Source of the DNA: Sphingomonas sp. TZW2008 | GTDB taxonomy: Bacteria; Pseudomonadota; Alphaproteobacteria; Sphingomonadales; Sphingomonadaceae | DNA length: 64,000 nucleotides | Direction of reading: 5' to 3' | Assembly: GCF_002117915.1 (NCBI RefSeq) | Contig: NZ_BDJB01000003.1 | Span: 248,001 to 312,000, forward strand | Part shown: piece by piece, positions 8,104 to 16,736 of the stretch | Position numbering within the stretch: the first letter of the stretch is position 1 | Layout of the letters: each line of letters begins with the position of its first letter | Program-made: the position numbers and the translations under genes | Notes under the pieces: generated by a model | Database searches by the model: none | The model's input: only the letters and a program-made list of their open reading frames with translations | What the model was told of the DNA's origin: nothing

Positions 8104-9266
8104 TCGTCGATCCCGAAATTGAGGCTTCGTGACAGGAACGGGTCGGCGACGCCGACGATCAGATAGGCCACGAACTGCTTCGTGCGCTGCCATAGCCCGG
8201 TCGCGGCAAGGTAGCGGTCGAGCGTGATCTCCTCCGAGCGCGCGATCTCGCCGTCGATATAGTCGCGCACGTGCGCGGCGAACGCCGCATCCTCGATCCG
8301 CAGCATCAGTTCGAGGTTGATGAACAGGCTGCGCATGTCGAAATTGGCGCTGCCGATATGCGTCGCGTCCCCTACCGAATAGAGTTTGGTGTGGAGCTTG
8401 GTCGGGACGAACTCGAACACCCGCACGCCTTTCTTCAATAGCCCGCGATAGGTGAAGCGCGCGGCGGCGATCGTCGCGTTGTTGTCCGACTTGCGCGCGG
8501 TGACGACGCGGACCGGCCGCCGCAATCGCCCGGCCTTGTCGAGCCGCCGCAACAGGGCGGGGCTGGGCGTGAAATAGGCTGCGATAATGTCGATCCGCGG
8601 CGCGAGGCGCATGTCGGCGCGCACGGCGCGTGCCCAGGGCGACAGGCGCCGCGTCGGCCCGCCGATCAGCCAGCGGACCGGCCCTTCGGTCTCGCTCCAG
8701 CGCGCGAGATCGCGATTGAGCCGGCGAAGCTTCGCCTTGGGCGTGCGCACCCACGCCTCCAGCGCGTCAAAATACCCGGCCATCCGCGCCGCCGCCGGAC
8801 CCTCGACCAGCAGCCCCAAGTCACGCCACGCCTGCTCCTCGTCGGTGCCGAAATAATCGTCCTCGACGTTGAACCCGCCGATGATGATCCGCGCCGTCTC
8901 CGCCTCACCGTCGGCGAGCGCGAGCTTCTGGTGGTTGCGCAGCAGATAGCGCCGCCCGAGACGCGGCACGAACCGGCAGACGGAGACTCCCGCCTCCTCC
9001 ATCCCGTCGAAGAAATTGTTCTCCGCCGCCTCACCGCTGCCGAAACCGTCGACGATCAGCTGAACCACGACACCACGTCGCGCCGCGTCGATCAGCGCCG
9101 CCGAGACTTGGCGCCCGGAAGCATCATCTGCGTAGATATAGTAAAGGATGCGCAGTGAGGTACGCGCGCCGCCGATCAGGTCGAGCAGCGCGGCCAGCCG
9201 CTCAGGTCCCTCGGCGAGCAGCGTGAGCTGGTTGCCGTCGACGGTGAAGGCGGTGGCGCTGGTCAT
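8100..9266 (-). CDS. Phospholipase D-like / cardiolipin synthase family protein
   Basis: A 388-residue protein with two PLD half-domains and no obvious membrane helices. The first HKD motif is intact (NHQKLALADGE: His-x-Lys-x4-Asp). The second reads HTKLYSVGDATHIGSANFD: the position where the family has Asp is Gly, with an Asp one residue later, so the second motif is displaced. The rest of the second half (GSANFDMRS) is normal. Cardiolipin synthase or phosphatidyltransferase activity is likely by family. The gene is coupled to OsmC by a 4-bp overlap. The next upstream gene, rpoZ, is divergent. Confidence 0.87.
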   Translation of the reverse strand: MTSATAFTVDGNQLTLLAEGPERLAALLDLIGGARTSLRILYYIYADDASGRQVSAALIDAARRGVVVQLIVDGFGSGEAAENNFFDGMEEAGVSVCRFVPRLGRRYLLRNHQKLALADGEAETARIIIGGFNVEDDYFGTDEEQAWRDLGLLVEGPAAARMAGYFDALEAWVRTPKAKLRRLNRDLARWSETEGPVRWLIGGPTRRLSPWARAVRADMRLAPRIDIIAAYFTPSPALLRRLDKAGRLRRPVRVVTARKSDNNATIAAARFTYRGLLKKGVRVFEFVPTKLHTKLYSVGDATHIGSANFDMRSLFINLELMLRIEDAAFAAHVRDYIDGEIARSEEITLDRYLAATGLWQRTKQFVAYLIVGVADPFLSRSLNFGIDE

Positions 9267-9314
9267 CGGGCGGTGATGGCGTGCGCGCGCGGCGGCGGCA
9301 ACCCACGTACTTCC

Positions 9315-9343
9315 TTGACTTGACGCGTGCCCGCGCGTAGGTC
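9315..9343 (+). promoter_or_regulatory. Sigma-70 type promoter of rpoZ
   Basis: TTGACT (9315-9320) and TAGGTC (9338-9343) are separated by 17 bp, about 40 bp upstream of the rpoZ ATG. The -35 box is nearly consensus, the -10 box is weak. Confidence 0.35.
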
Positions 9344-9383
9344 GCGGCGCTTCATCTATCGGTATTTTGCGAAGGAAGCGTCC

Positions 9384-9728
9384 ATGGCGCGCGTCACCGT
9401 CGAGGATTGCGTCGACAAGATCCCCAACCGCTTCGATCTGGTCCTGCTCGCCGCGCAGCGCGCGCGTCAGGTGTCGGGCGGCGCCGAACTGACGATCGAT
9501 CGCGATCGCGACAAGAACCCGGTCGTCGCGCTGCGCGAGATCGCCGAGCAGACGGTGAAGCCGAAGGATCTCAAGGAATCGGTGATCCAGAGCCTGCAGC
9601 GCGTGCAGATCGACGACGAGGAAGAAGCCGACGCCGTCGGCTCGCTCGCGGCATCGGCCGAGGCATTGCGCCTCACCGCCGCCGCCCCGCCGCGCAACCA
9701 GAACCTCGGCGCCGACTACGAGGGCTGA
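9384..9728 (+). CDS. rpoZ: DNA-directed RNA polymerase omega subunit
   Basis: A 114-residue small polymerase subunit that clamps the beta-prime chain and helps assemble RNA polymerase. The family start [20 protein letters not shown] and the ARQV...[10 protein letters not shown] block are unmistakable, and the acidic stretch DDEEEAD near residue 80 is typical of alphaproteobacterial omegas. The ATG at 9384 has GAAGGAAG upstream; a longer frame from 9327 is not conserved. The gene is followed by a strong hairpin at 9801-9820. In many relatives rpoZ sits next to the (p)ppGpp synthetase gene; here it does not. Confidence 0.97.
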   Translation: MARVTVEDCVDKIPNRFDLVLLAAQRARQVSGGAELTIDRDRDKNPVVALREIAEQTVKPKDLKESVIQSLQRVQIDDEEEADAVGSLAASAEALRLTAAAPPRNQNLGADYEG

Positions 9729-9800
9729 CGCCTGCGATTAGCAATAGCCTAGCTCGCCTTATGTCGCGAGCGCGGGCTCGCGCACGCAAGACAAACGAAG

Positions 9801-9820
9801 CCGCAGCGGCAACGCTGCGG
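9801..9820. terminator. Bidirectional terminator between rpoZ and rlmE
   Basis: CCGCAGCG (9801-9808), loop GCAA, CGCTGCGG (9813-9820), extended by ACGAAG on the left and CTTTCGT on the right. The hairpin sits between convergent genes and has short A/T flanks on both sides, as expected of a two-way terminator. Confidence 0.6.
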
Positions 9821-9912
9821 CTTTCGTGATTCAGATCACCACCGATTTCGGTCCTGATCGGTGATGGCAGCAACAGGCGGCGGGATGACGGCGCAGATCA
9901 GGCCCCGGTAAC

Positions 9913-10599
9913 CTACCCCTGTTCGTCCAAAGCCGGCGCGGCGCGTCCCTTGAAACCCTGCGCCACGACGAACCATTCCACCGAACCCTTGCGGCTCGCC
10001 GGCGGCTTGGCGTGCTTCACCGTCATGAAATTCTTCTTGAGCAGCGCGACCAGCGTCGAATCGGCGCCGCCCGCGAACACCTTGGCAACGAACGCGCCGC
10101 CGGGGCGCAGCACCGATATCGCGAAGTCGCTCGCCGCCTCCACCAGCCCCATCGTCCGCAACGCGTCGGTCTGTGGGTGGCCGACGGTGTTCGCCGCCAT
10201 GTCCGACAGAACGATGTCGGGCGCGCCGCCAAGCTCGGCGATGAGCCGGTCGGGCGCATCGTCGTCCATGAAATCGAGCTGCAGGATCGTCACGCCGTCC
10301 AGCGGATCGACCGGCAGCAAATCGATGCCGACCACCGCGCATCCCGGCACCTGCCGGCGCACCACCTGGCTCCAGCCGCCCGGCGCCATGCCCAGATCGA
10401 CGATCCGCTTCGCCCCCTTCAGGAATCCGAAGCGCTCATCGAGCTCGATCAGCTTGTAGGCCGCGCGGCTGCGATATCCTTCCGCCTTGGCGCGGCGGAC
10501 ATAGGGGTCGTTCAGCTGCCGCTCGAGCCAGCGCGTCGACTGTGCCGTACGCCGCCGCGCGGTCTTCACTCGCGTGCGCAGGCCACCACCATCCCTCAC
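9913..10599 (-). CDS. rlmE: 23S rRNA (uridine-2552-2'-O)-methyltransferase RlmE (FtsJ/RrmJ)
   Basis: A 228-residue methyltransferase that modifies U2552 of the 23S rRNA A-loop and promotes 50S maturation. It contains the FtsJ hallmark [15 protein letters not shown], the SAM motif [13 protein letters not shown], and the K-D-K-E-type catalytic positions are recognisable (Lys in AAYKL, Asp in VLSDMAANT, Lys in GAFVAKVF, and a final Glu in [10 protein letters not shown]). The GTG start at 10599 is backed by AAGGATCGATC just upstream. It starts 25 bp after the stop of ppx and is probably in one operon with it, an arrangement common in this group. Confidence 0.95.
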   Translation of the reverse strand: MRDGGGLRTRVKTARRRTAQSTRWLERQLNDPYVRRAKAEGYRSRAAYKLIELDERFGFLKGAKRIVDLGMAPGGWSQVVRRQVPGCAVVGIDLLPVDPLDGVTILQLDFMDDDAPDRLIAELGGAPDIVLSDMAANTVGHPQTDALRTMGLVEAASDFAISVLRPGGAFVAKVFAGGADSTLVALLKKNFMTVKHAKPPASRKGSVEWFVVAQGFKGRAAPALDEQG

Positions 10600-10623
10600 G
10601 ATCGATCCTTCACGTCACAGTCT

Positions 10624-11676
10624 CTATCGCGCCGTTGCCATCAGCCGCCGCAGGATACCCTCGCGAATCCCACGGTCCGCGATGCCGAGCCGCTCGGCCG
10701 GCCACAGGTCGAGGATCGTCTCGAGGATCGCGCACCCCGCGACGACGAGATCGGCACGCTCGCGCCCGATGCACGGCAGCAGCGCGCGTTCGGCGATCGA
10801 CAGATGCGCCAGTCGCTGGCTGATCGCGCGCATCGACGCCGAGGGCGCGATCAGCCCATCGACCTGGGCGCGATCGTAACGGTCGAGCCCGAGGTGGACG
10901 CTCGCCAGGGTAGTCACCGTTCCCGACGTGCCGAGCAGCCGCCGCGGCCCCTCCACCTTTGGCAGCCGCGCCGTGAACGGCGCGAAACTCTCGCGCACCA
11001 GCCCACGCATCCGTTCGTACACCGCTGCAAGTCCCGCCGGGCCCTCGCTGCCGCTGCCGCCGGCGCTCTCGGTCAGCGACACGACGCCCCATGGTGCCGA
11101 ATGCCAGTCGATCACCGTTGGCACGGTGGTCGACGTGTCGATCAGGACGAGCTCGGTCGATCCGCCGCCGATATCGAATACCAGCGCGGGCGCATTGCCC
11201 GGTTCGAGCAGCACGTGGCAGCCGAGCACCGCGAGCCGCGCCTCCTCCTCCGCCGAAATGACGTCAAGGTGGATGCCCGTCTCCTCATGCGCGCGGGCGA
11301 TGAACGCCGCGCCGTTTGAGGCGCGCCGGCACGCCTCGGTCGCGACCGATCGCGCCAGCGTGACGTTGCGCCGCTTCAGCTTTTCGGAGCAGATCCGCAG
11401 CGCGCCGATCGTGCGCTCGATCGCCGCATCGGACAGCCGCCCGCTCGTCGCCAGCCCCTCGCCCAGCCGCACAATGCGCGAGAAGGCGTCGACCACCGCG
11501 AAGCCATCGCCCTGCGGCCGCGCGATCAACAGACGGCAGTTGTTGGTGCCCAGATCGAGCGCGGCATAATGGCGCGCGAAGCCCTGGCGTAGCCGGGCCG
11601 CTGACGGGCCCTCGGAGGCCGGACGGGCGCGGGATGGGTCGCGCCGGTACGGCAAGTCGGCGGATTGTTGCGCCAC
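10624..11676 (-). CDS. ppx: Ppx/GppA family phosphatase
   Basis: A 350-residue member of the ASKHA-fold exopolyphosphatase / guanosine pentaphosphatase family. It shows the phosphate-1 motif ALDLGTNNCRLLI near residue 40 and the phosphate-2 motif FDIGGGSTELVLID, and stops after the two catalytic domains, lacking the extra C-terminal HD-like domain of long exopolyphosphatases. It would act on polyphosphate or pppGpp; sequence alone does not separate the two. The GTG start at 11676 gives a basic, low-conservation 35-residue N-terminus before the first beta strand. It is upstream of rlmE in the same direction, 24 bp away. Confidence 0.92.
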   Translation of the reverse strand: MAQQSADLPYRRDPSRARPASEGPSAARLRQGFARHYAALDLGTNNCRLLIARPQGDGFAVVDAFSRIVRLGEGLATSGRLSDAAIERTIGALRICSEKLKRRNVTLARSVATEACRRASNGAAFIARAHEETGIHLDVISAEEEARLAVLGCHVLLEPGNAPALVFDIGGGSTELVLIDTSTTVPTVIDWHSAPWGVVSLTESAGGSGSEGPAGLAAVYERMRGLVRESFAPFTARLPKVEGPRRLLGTSGTVTTLASVHLGLDRYDRAQVDGLIAPSASMRAISQRLAHLSIAERALLPCIGRERADLVVAGCAILETILDLWPAERLGIADRGIREGILRRLMATAR

Positions 11677-11778
11677 GTGCCGTTGCTTTCATTCTATGTT
11701 CTGCCGTCACGGACATCGCGCCCGTTCGGTGCTTGGCAGTGAAGCTAGCGTGCAGTGCCGCAAGCTGCAAGCGGGCGC

Positions 11779-11807
11779 TTGACCTTCCCTGCGGAGCGTC
11801 TTAGAGG
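11779..11807 (+). promoter_or_regulatory. Promoter of tRNA-Gln
   Basis: TTGACC (11779-11784) is followed after 17 bp by TAGAGG (11802-11807; TTAGAG at 16 bp also fits). The tRNA begins 14 bp further on, an expected distance for a stable RNA gene. Confidence 0.5.
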
Positions 11808-11821
11808 CGCGGCCCTGCCGG

Positions 11822-11895
11822 TGCCCGATCCTCTAATGGTAAGAGAGCGGACTCTGACTCCGTCAATCAAGGTTCGAGTCCTTGTCGGGCATCCA
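11822..11895 (+). tRNA. tRNA-Gln (anticodon CTG)
   Basis: A complete cloverleaf can be folded by eye. The acceptor stem is TGCCCGA (11822-11828) with TCGGGCA (11885-11891), discriminator T, and an encoded CCA. The D stem is CTCT/AGAG, the anticodon stem GCGGA/TCCGT encloses the loop CTCTGAC with anticodon CTG (reads CAG), and the T arm is CAAGG-TTCGAGT-CCTTG. U at position 1 of the acceptor pairing with A72 is typical of glutamine tRNAs. It stands alone between ppx (divergent) and the EF-hand gene. Confidence 0.95.
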
Positions 11896-11985
11896 GCAGC
11901 TCCTCAAACCGCCGGTCGATCAGTGGCGCGCTGCCTCGCGGGCCGTGGTGATCCTTGGCGGCTGTCGTCGAAGAGCGCCTGACCG

Positions 11986-12462
11986 ATGCTGATCCTCTCG
12001 CTCTTGCTCCAAGCTGCCTCGCCGCAACCGGCCGGTCCCCCGCCCCCACCGGCACAGCCGCCTGCGACGATGGCGTTCGAACCCGCCGCGATGTTGATCG
12101 CGACGTTCGACACCGACGGCGACGCTCGCGTCACGCGTGCGGAGCTGGAAGCCGGTGTCCGTCGCAGCTTCGCCGCGATCGACACCGCCAAGGCAGGCAC
12201 GCTCGGCTACATCGCCTTTGCCGACTGGGCCGAGCGCTATCTCGGCGATCGCAACGCGCTGCCCAGCCCGTTCGAAACCGACAGCGACGGTGACAACCGC
12301 ATCTCGCTGGCCGAGCTTCAGGCAAAGATGCGCGAATTCTTCACCCGCTACGACCGCGACAAGGACGGCGCCGTCACGCGCGCCGAATTGCTGACGATCC
12401 GCGCCCGCGCCTATGGCGACGATCGCGTGCCGCCACCCGGCCGAAAGCCGCGCCGGCGATGA
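11986..12462 (+). CDS. EF-hand domain protein, secreted or periplasmic
   Basis: A 158-residue protein with a short hydrophobic N-terminus ([10 protein letters not shown]), a proline-rich linker ([13 protein letters not shown]) and three calcium-binding EF-hand loops: [24 protein letters not shown] and [13 protein letters not shown] degenerate fourth ([13 protein letters not shown]) lies between the first two. Each canonical loop has acidic residues at positions 1, 3, 5 and Glu at 12. The C-terminus is basic (GRKPRRR). It probably buffers or senses calcium in the periplasm; no enzyme domain is seen. Its stop overlaps the tgt start as ATGA, so the two are translationally coupled, though no functional link to tRNA modification is known. 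Confidence 0.85.
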   Translation: MLILSLLLQAASPQPAGPPPPPAQPPATMAFEPAAMLIATFDTDGDARVTRAELEAGVRRSFAAIDTAKAGTLGYIAFADWAERYLGDRNALPSPFETDSDGDNRISLAELQAKMREFFTRYDRDKDGAVTRAELLTIRARAYGDDRVPPPGRKPRRR

Positions 12463-13592
12463 GCGAGCGCTTCGCCTTCACCATCGAGGCGACCGACGGC
12501 GCGGCGCGCACCGGCGCGATCGCGATGCACCGCGGCACGATCCGGACCCCCGCCTTCATGCCCGTCGGCACTGCCGCAACCGTTAAGGCGATGAAGCCCG
12601 CTGACGTCGCGGCGACCGGCGCAGACATCATCCTCGGCAATACCTATCACCTGATGCTGCGCCCCGGGGCGGAACGCGTCGCGCGGCTCGGCGGGCTGCA
12701 CACCTTCATGGGCTGGGACCGGCCGATCCTTACCGATTCGGGCGGGTATCAAGTGATGAGCCTCGCCGATCTGACCAAGCGGTCGGAAGAAGGCATCACC
12801 TTCAAGTCGCACCTTGACGGTACGCGCCATCTGCTGAGCCCCGAACGCTCGATCGAGATCCAGCGGCTGCTCGGCTCGAACATTGTCATGGCGTTTGACG
12901 AACTGGTGCCGACCACGTCGACGCGCGAGGTGCAGGCGGCGGCGATGGAGCGCTCGATGCGCTGGGCGAAGCGCAGCCGCGCCGCGTTCGACGCCGGAGG
13001 CGCGCACGCCGCGCAGAACGCAATCTTCGGCATCCAGCAAGGCGCGCTCGACCAAGGCTTTCGCAAGGCGAGCGCCGACGCACTGATCGACATCGGCTTC
13101 GATGGCTATGCGATCGGCGGTCTCGCGGTCGGCGAGGGGCAGGAGGCGATGTTCGGCTGCCTCGATTTCGCCCCCGGCCAACTGCCCGCGGATCGGCCGC
13201 GCTACCTTATGGGGGTCGGCAAGCCAGACGACATCGTCGGCGCGGTCGAGCGCGGGGTCGACATGTTCGATTGCGTGCTGCCGACGCGTTCGGGGCGCAC
13301 GGGTCAGGCGTTCACGCGCGACGGGCCGCTCAACATCCGCAACGCGCGCTTCAACGAGGATCAGGGCCCGCTCGATCCCGACTGCGGCTGCCCGACCTGC
13401 GCCGGGTGGAGCCGCGCCTATCTCCATCACCTCGTTCGCAGCGGCGAGATCCTCGGCGCGATGCTGATGACCGAGCATAACATCTTCTTCTACGAGGCGC
13501 TGATGGCCGATCTGCGCGCGGCGATCGCCGGGGCGCGGCTGAAAACGTTCGCCGATGGCTTCCGTGCGCGATATCAGCGGAGCAAAGGCTGA
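12459..13592 (+). CDS. tgt: tRNA-guanine(34) transglycosylase (queuine tRNA-ribosyltransferase)
   Basis: A 377-residue enzyme that swaps G34 for a 7-deazaguanine base in tRNAs with GUN anticodons, the key insertion step of queuosine formation. The active-site Asp is at 93 (LTDSGGYQ), the nucleophile at Asp271 (MFDCVLPTR), and the zinc site is Cys309, Cys311, Cys314 and His340 ([10 protein letters not shown]). Length and start match the family. Translationally coupled to the EF-hand gene upstream; a GTG-started small gene follows 29 bp downstream. A YhhQ-type precursor transporter gene at 53.5-54.1 kb belongs to the same modification. Confidence 0.97.
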   Translation: MSERFAFTIEATDGAARTGAIAMHRGTIRTPAFMPVGTAATVKAMKPADVAATGADIILGNTYHLMLRPGAERVARLGGLHTFMGWDRPILTDSGGYQVMSLADLTKRSEEGITFKSHLDGTRHLLSPERSIEIQRLLGSNIVMAFDELVPTTSTREVQAAAMERSMRWAKRSRAAFDAGGAHAAQNAIFGIQQGALDQGFRKASADALIDIGFDGYAIGGLAVGEGQEAMFGCLDFAPGQLPADRPRYLMGVGKPDDIVGAVERGVDMFDCVLPTRSGRTGQAFTRDGPLNIRNARFNEDQGPLDPDCGCPTCAGWSRAYLHHLVRSGEILGAMLMTEHNIFFYEALMADLRAAIAGARLKTFADGFRARYQRSKG

Positions 13593-13621
13593 CGTTCGGC
13601 CCAAGATTGCGGAGAGTAAGC

Positions 13622-13804
13622 GTGTCCGACGAACCCAACGAGATCCTCGCCGCCGCCGCCGCGGCGAAGCAGCATCAGACCGCCGCCAACGATGCGCGCC
13701 GCGATCGCAAGGGTTGGGATCTCGGCAAGATCGGTCTCGGGGTCGGCATCGGCTCGGCCGCCGTCGCCGCCGCGGTAATCTTCGCCAACCGCAAGAAGGA
13801 CTGA
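13622..13804 (+). CDS. Small single-pass membrane protein
   Basis: A 60-residue protein starting at a GTG with GGAGAG six bases upstream. The N-terminal half is hydrophilic and alanine-rich (EILAAAAAAKQHQ), followed by a basic patch (DARRDRKGWD), one membrane segment (GLGVGIGSAAVAAAVIFA) and a positively charged C-terminus (NRKKD). It would sit with the basic tail on the cytoplasmic face. No known family is recognised. It follows tgt by 29 bp and is probably on the same transcript, ending at the hairpin 13814-13834. Confidence 0.65.
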   Translation: MSDEPNEILAAAAAAKQHQTAANDARRDRKGWDLGKIGLGVGIGSAAVAAAVIFANRKKD

Positions 13805-13813
13805 CGCGCATCG

Positions 13814-13834
13814 GGATCGGCGCAGCGCCGATCC
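13814..13834. terminator. Stem-loop terminator between convergent genes
   Basis: GGATCGGC (13814-13821), loop GCAGC, GCCGATCC (13827-13834): a perfect 8-bp stem ten bases after the small membrane-protein gene and before the convergent P450 stop. There is no T-run, so it may rely on Rho. Confidence 0.45.
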
Positions 13835-13877
13835 AGATCCTGGCGCCACGCGTCTGGCGGCGCGCCGGTCTATACCG

Positions 13878-15245
13878 TCAGACCGGTACGAACCGCACCG
13901 GCAGGCCGTCCTTGGGCTTGGGGATCGGGAAGATCTGCCAGTCCGTGCCCGCACCCGGCGTCAGCTCGATGCGATAGCGGCTCAGCAGCTGCGCCATCAG
14001 GATGCGGATCTGCATCGTCGCGAAGTGCAGACCGATGCACATATGCGCGCCGCCGCCGAACGGCACCCAGGCGAAGCGGTGCCGGCCCTTCGACGCTTCG
14101 GGCGAGAAGCGCATCGGATCGAACGTCTCGGGATCGGGCCAGTGTTCGGCCATGTGATGCGTGTAAGCGGTATTGACGCCGACGAACGTGCCCGCCGGAA
14201 TGTGATAGCCGCCGAACTCGAAGTCGCGCATCGCCCGGCGCGGGATCGACGGCACCGGCGGCATCAGCCGCAGCGATTCCTTGAACGCATATTCGGTCAG
14301 CACCAGCCGATCGAGTTGGCCGTACGGCACCGTCCCGTCGTTGCTGCCGAGCCCCGCAATCTCCGCGCGCAGCCGTTCCTGCCAAGCGACGTTGCGGCCG
14401 AGAAGCATGACGAGGCTCGTTGCCGATGACGTGATCGTGTCGTGCGCCGCCATCATCAGGAAGTTCATGTGATCGACGATCGCATCGGCGGGCAGCGGCG
14501 CGCCACTCTCGTCGGTCGCGCGGCAGAATTGCGAGAAGAAATCCTGCCCGCTGCCGTTGCGGCGCGCAGGGATTTCACGCGTAAAGAAATCGACGAGATA
14601 TTCGCGCGCCTTCACCCCCTTGCGCATCGACGTGCCGGGCAGCGGCGTCCGGATCGGCGACACCGACGCCTGGACCTCGTCGACGAACGCCTGATTGATC
14701 CGCGCCGCCTCGTCACCCAGCGGCACGCCGAGAAAGCTGGTGGCGGCGAGATCGAGCGTCAGCGCCTTGATCGTCGGGTAGAAATCGAGCGGGCGGTTCG
14801 CCCAGCCGCCGACCTGCGAGGCGATCCCGGCGTTCAGTTCCTCGGCATAATGCTTCATCGGTTCGGGCTTGAACGCCACCGACAGCGCCTTGCGGTCGGC
14901 GCGATGCTTCTCGAAATCCATCAGCATCAGGCCGCGCGGGAAGACGAGGTTGAGCACCGGACCCCAGCCCTGCTCGGACGAGAAGTTCTTGTCCTTGTCG
15001 AACAGGACGAGTTCGTTCGCCTCCGGCCCGAGCAGCACGACCGAATCGCCGCCGAAGCTGTTGTTGCGATAAACCGGCCCGTGTTTCGCCACCATCTTCC
15101 TGGTGAAGGCGAGCGGGTCCTTCAGCACCTCGAACGTGTTGCCGATGAAGGGCCAGCCGCGCTCCCCGGGAATCGCGTTCAGCGACGATGGCGGATTGAG
15201 CGGCAGCCAGTGCGGATTGGCCTCGATCGTGTGCGCGTGCTGCAT
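13878..15245 (-). CDS. Cytochrome P450
   Basis: A 455-residue heme monooxygenase. The heme-thiolate loop FGGGAHMCIG places the ligand at Cys403; the I-helix oxygen-activation motif is AHDT (267-270); the K-helix ExxR is Glu323-x-x-Arg326 (KESLR). There is no membrane anchor, so it is a soluble bacterial P450, and it would need ferredoxin/reductase partners that are not encoded nearby. The overall look (RGLMLMDFEKHRADRK, AHDTITSS) resembles the CYP51/CYP26-like clade acting on sterol or terpenoid-type lipids; the real substrate is unknown. The gene is preceded by a striking 38-bp palindrome that is likely its operator. Confidence 0.93.
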   Translation of the reverse strand: MQHAHTIEANPHWLPLNPPSSLNAIPGERGWPFIGNTFEVLKDPLAFTRKMVAKHGPVYRNNSFGGDSVVLLGPEANELVLFDKDKNFSSEQGWGPVLNLVFPRGLMLMDFEKHRADRKALSVAFKPEPMKHYAEELNAGIASQVGGWANRPLDFYPTIKALTLDLAATSFLGVPLGDEAARINQAFVDEVQASVSPIRTPLPGTSMRKGVKAREYLVDFFTREIPARRNGSGQDFFSQFCRATDESGAPLPADAIVDHMNFLMMAAHDTITSSATSLVMLLGRNVAWQERLRAEIAGLGSNDGTVPYGQLDRLVLTEYAFKESLRLMPPVPSIPRRAMRDFEFGGYHIPAGTFVGVNTAYTHHMAEHWPDPETFDPMRFSPEASKGRHRFAWVPFGGGAHMCIGLHFATMQIRILMAQLLSRYRIELTPGAGTDWQIFPIPKPKDGLPVRFVPV

Positions 15246-15270
15246 GGCGAATCTCTCCCTGGCGGCTCCA

Positions 15271-15308
15271 GCTCCGGCTTACTTACATCGGTATAAGTAA
15301 GCCGGAGC
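15271..15308. promoter_or_regulatory. Long perfect inverted repeat upstream of P450 gene, probable operator
   Basis: Arms of 15 bp, GCTCCGGCTTACTTA (15271-15285) and its exact complement (15294-15308), flank the 8-bp centre CATCGGTA. The inner TTACTTA-N8-TAAGTAA part looks like a TetR-family operator; the GC-rich outer part could also act as a terminator for the bestrophin gene that ends 14 bp upstream. It ends 26 bp before the P450 ATG, so a bound repressor would block transcription. Confidence 0.55.
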
Positions 15309-15321
15309 GGTTACGCCATCC

Positions 15322-16203
15322 CTACCACAAGACGCCTTTCTCCGGCGTCAGCGGGGGCGGCGCCTCGTCACCGATCGCTTGCAACAGATCGATCTCGATC
15401 GTGCGGCACATCGCGTTGAGCGGCACATCGTGGATCGTGTTGGCGAACGGATCGACCAGGTCGTCGCCGATCTGCAGGATGGCAAGGAACATCAGCCCCG
15501 CGATCGTCGATCCGATCGGCGTCGCGATCCCCAACGTCTCGACCAGCCCGATCGGCAGCAGGACGCAGAACAGGCGGGTGAAGAAGGTCGGGAAGAAGCG
15601 GTACTGGTTGGGCAGCGGCGTGTTCTTGATCCGCTCCATGCCGCCCTGCGCGTTGGCGATATCGACCAGCAACCCCTCCAGGTGCGCTTGCTGGATGGTG
15701 TCGATCATTCCCGCCTTGCGCGCATCGTCGATCCGCCGCGAGGTGCCGTCGAGGATGCCGTTGGCGATGTTGGTCCGTTGCAGCGCCGGCTCCGCCTCGC
15801 CGCGCGACAGGAAGCGCAGCACCTCGCCGTCAGCGGGCTGCTTCCGCAACTGGCAGCGCAGCGCATTCACATAGGCGACATGGCGCAGCACGATCGTGCG
15901 CTTCAAGTCGCGCGCTTCCTCGGGCAGCATGCTGCGCGCGCCGCGCGCCAGGCTGCGTGAGGCGTTGATCATCAGCCCCCACAGCCCGCGCCCTTCCCAC
16001 CAGCGTTCGTACGCGGAATTATCGCGGAAGCCGAGGAACAGCGCGAGCGCGGAGCCGAACAGCGTCAGGGGCAGCGACGGCGCGGTGAACGGCGCGAAGA
16101 TGTACACCGCGGTGACGATGCAATCCCAGACGAACAGCGCGGCGAGCGGGCGCCACACCTCGCTGATGATGTTGCTGAGCCGCGGAGAGGCCGTAGTGAT
16201 CAT
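15322..16203 (-). CDS. Bestrophin family (UPF0187) chloride channel protein
   Basis: A 293-residue inner-membrane protein of the bestrophin-like family, pentameric anion or cation channels. Family landmarks are the N-terminal helix region (WRPLAALFVWDCIVTAVYIF), FRDNSAYERWWEGRGLWG and GWP-like LPIGLVETLGIATPI...FLAILQIGDDLVDPF. Length matches the roughly 300-residue bacterial members. It stands alone: ribH ends 113 bp upstream and the P450 palindrome follows its stop by 14 bp. Confidence 0.92.
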   Translation of the reverse strand: MITTASPRLSNIISEVWRPLAALFVWDCIVTAVYIFAPFTAPSLPLTLFGSALALFLGFRDNSAYERWWEGRGLWGLMINASRSLARGARSMLPEEARDLKRTIVLRHVAYVNALRCQLRKQPADGEVLRFLSRGEAEPALQRTNIANGILDGTSRRIDDARKAGMIDTIQQAHLEGLLVDIANAQGGMERIKNTPLPNQYRFFPTFFTRLFCVLLPIGLVETLGIATPIGSTIAGLMFLAILQIGDDLVDPFANTIHDVPLNAMCRTIEIDLLQAIGDEAPPPLTPEKGVLW

Positions 16204-16287
16204 GAACCTGGATCAACTCGTTACGATAAGTGCAGTGCGCCATACGCGCTGCGCGCGCTGCGGGTCCGTAACGAAGTTTTGCAGAAG

Positions 16288-16311
16288 GCTGGCCGGCCGC
16301 CGCCGGCCGGC
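16288..16311. terminator. Terminator of the riboflavin operon
   Basis: GCTGGCCGGC (16288-16297) pairs, with one G-T, with GCCGGCCGGC (16302-16311) around the loop CGCC. It lies 5 bp past the ribH stop on the minus strand, then TTCTGC follows. A 10-bp GC stem at this place is a convincing end for the operon. Confidence 0.5.
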
Positions 16312-16316
16312 GTTGA

Positions 16317-16736
16317 TCAACCCAGCCGCTCGCGCAGGTCGAGCATCGCCAGCGCCGCCTGCGCCGCGCCACCGCCCTTGTTGAGCTGCGCGGGATCGGC
16401 CCGGGCAATCGCTTGCGCCTCGTTCTCGGTCGTCAGGATGCCGTTGCCGATCGGGATGCCGTCCATCGTCAGCGCCATGATCCCGCGCGCGCTCTCGTTC
16501 GAGACGATCTCAAAGTGATAGGTCTCGCCTCGAATGACGACGCCCAGCGCAACGAACGCGTCATAGCGCTCGCTCTCCGCCGCCATCGCGATCGCGCCGG
16601 GCACCTCGAGCGCGCCGGGCACCGTCAGCACCTCGGCCTGGTGCCCCGCTGCCTCGATCGCCGCGCGCGCGCCGGCGATCAGCATATCGTTCAGGTGATC
16701 GTAGAAACGTGCCTCGACGATGAGGATGTTGGCCAT
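16317..16736 (-). CDS. ribH: 6,7-dimethyl-8-ribityllumazine synthase
   Basis: A 139-residue enzyme condensing 5-amino-6-ribitylamino-uracil with 3,4-dihydroxy-2-butanone 4-phosphate. Family blocks [30 protein letters not shown] and [15 protein letters not shown] are all present; the catalytic His is in the YHFE segment. The ATG at 16736 overlaps the TGA of the CYTH gene by one base (TGATG), placing ribH last in a tightly coupled rib operon. The upstream extension of the frame reads through the CYTH gene and is spurious. Confidence 0.96.
   Translation of the reverse strand: MANILIVEARFYDHLNDMLIAGARAAIEAAGHQAEVLTVPGALEVPGAIAMAAESERYDAFVALGVVIRGETYHFEIVSNESARGIMALTMDGIPIGNGILTTENEAQAIARADPAQLNKGGGAAQAALAMLDLRERLG

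Noticed and set aside
7633..8754. 373-residue frame containing OsmC
   Set aside because: Only the C-terminal 156 residues from the ATG at 8103 are OsmC; the rest is a shadow of the PLD-like gene.
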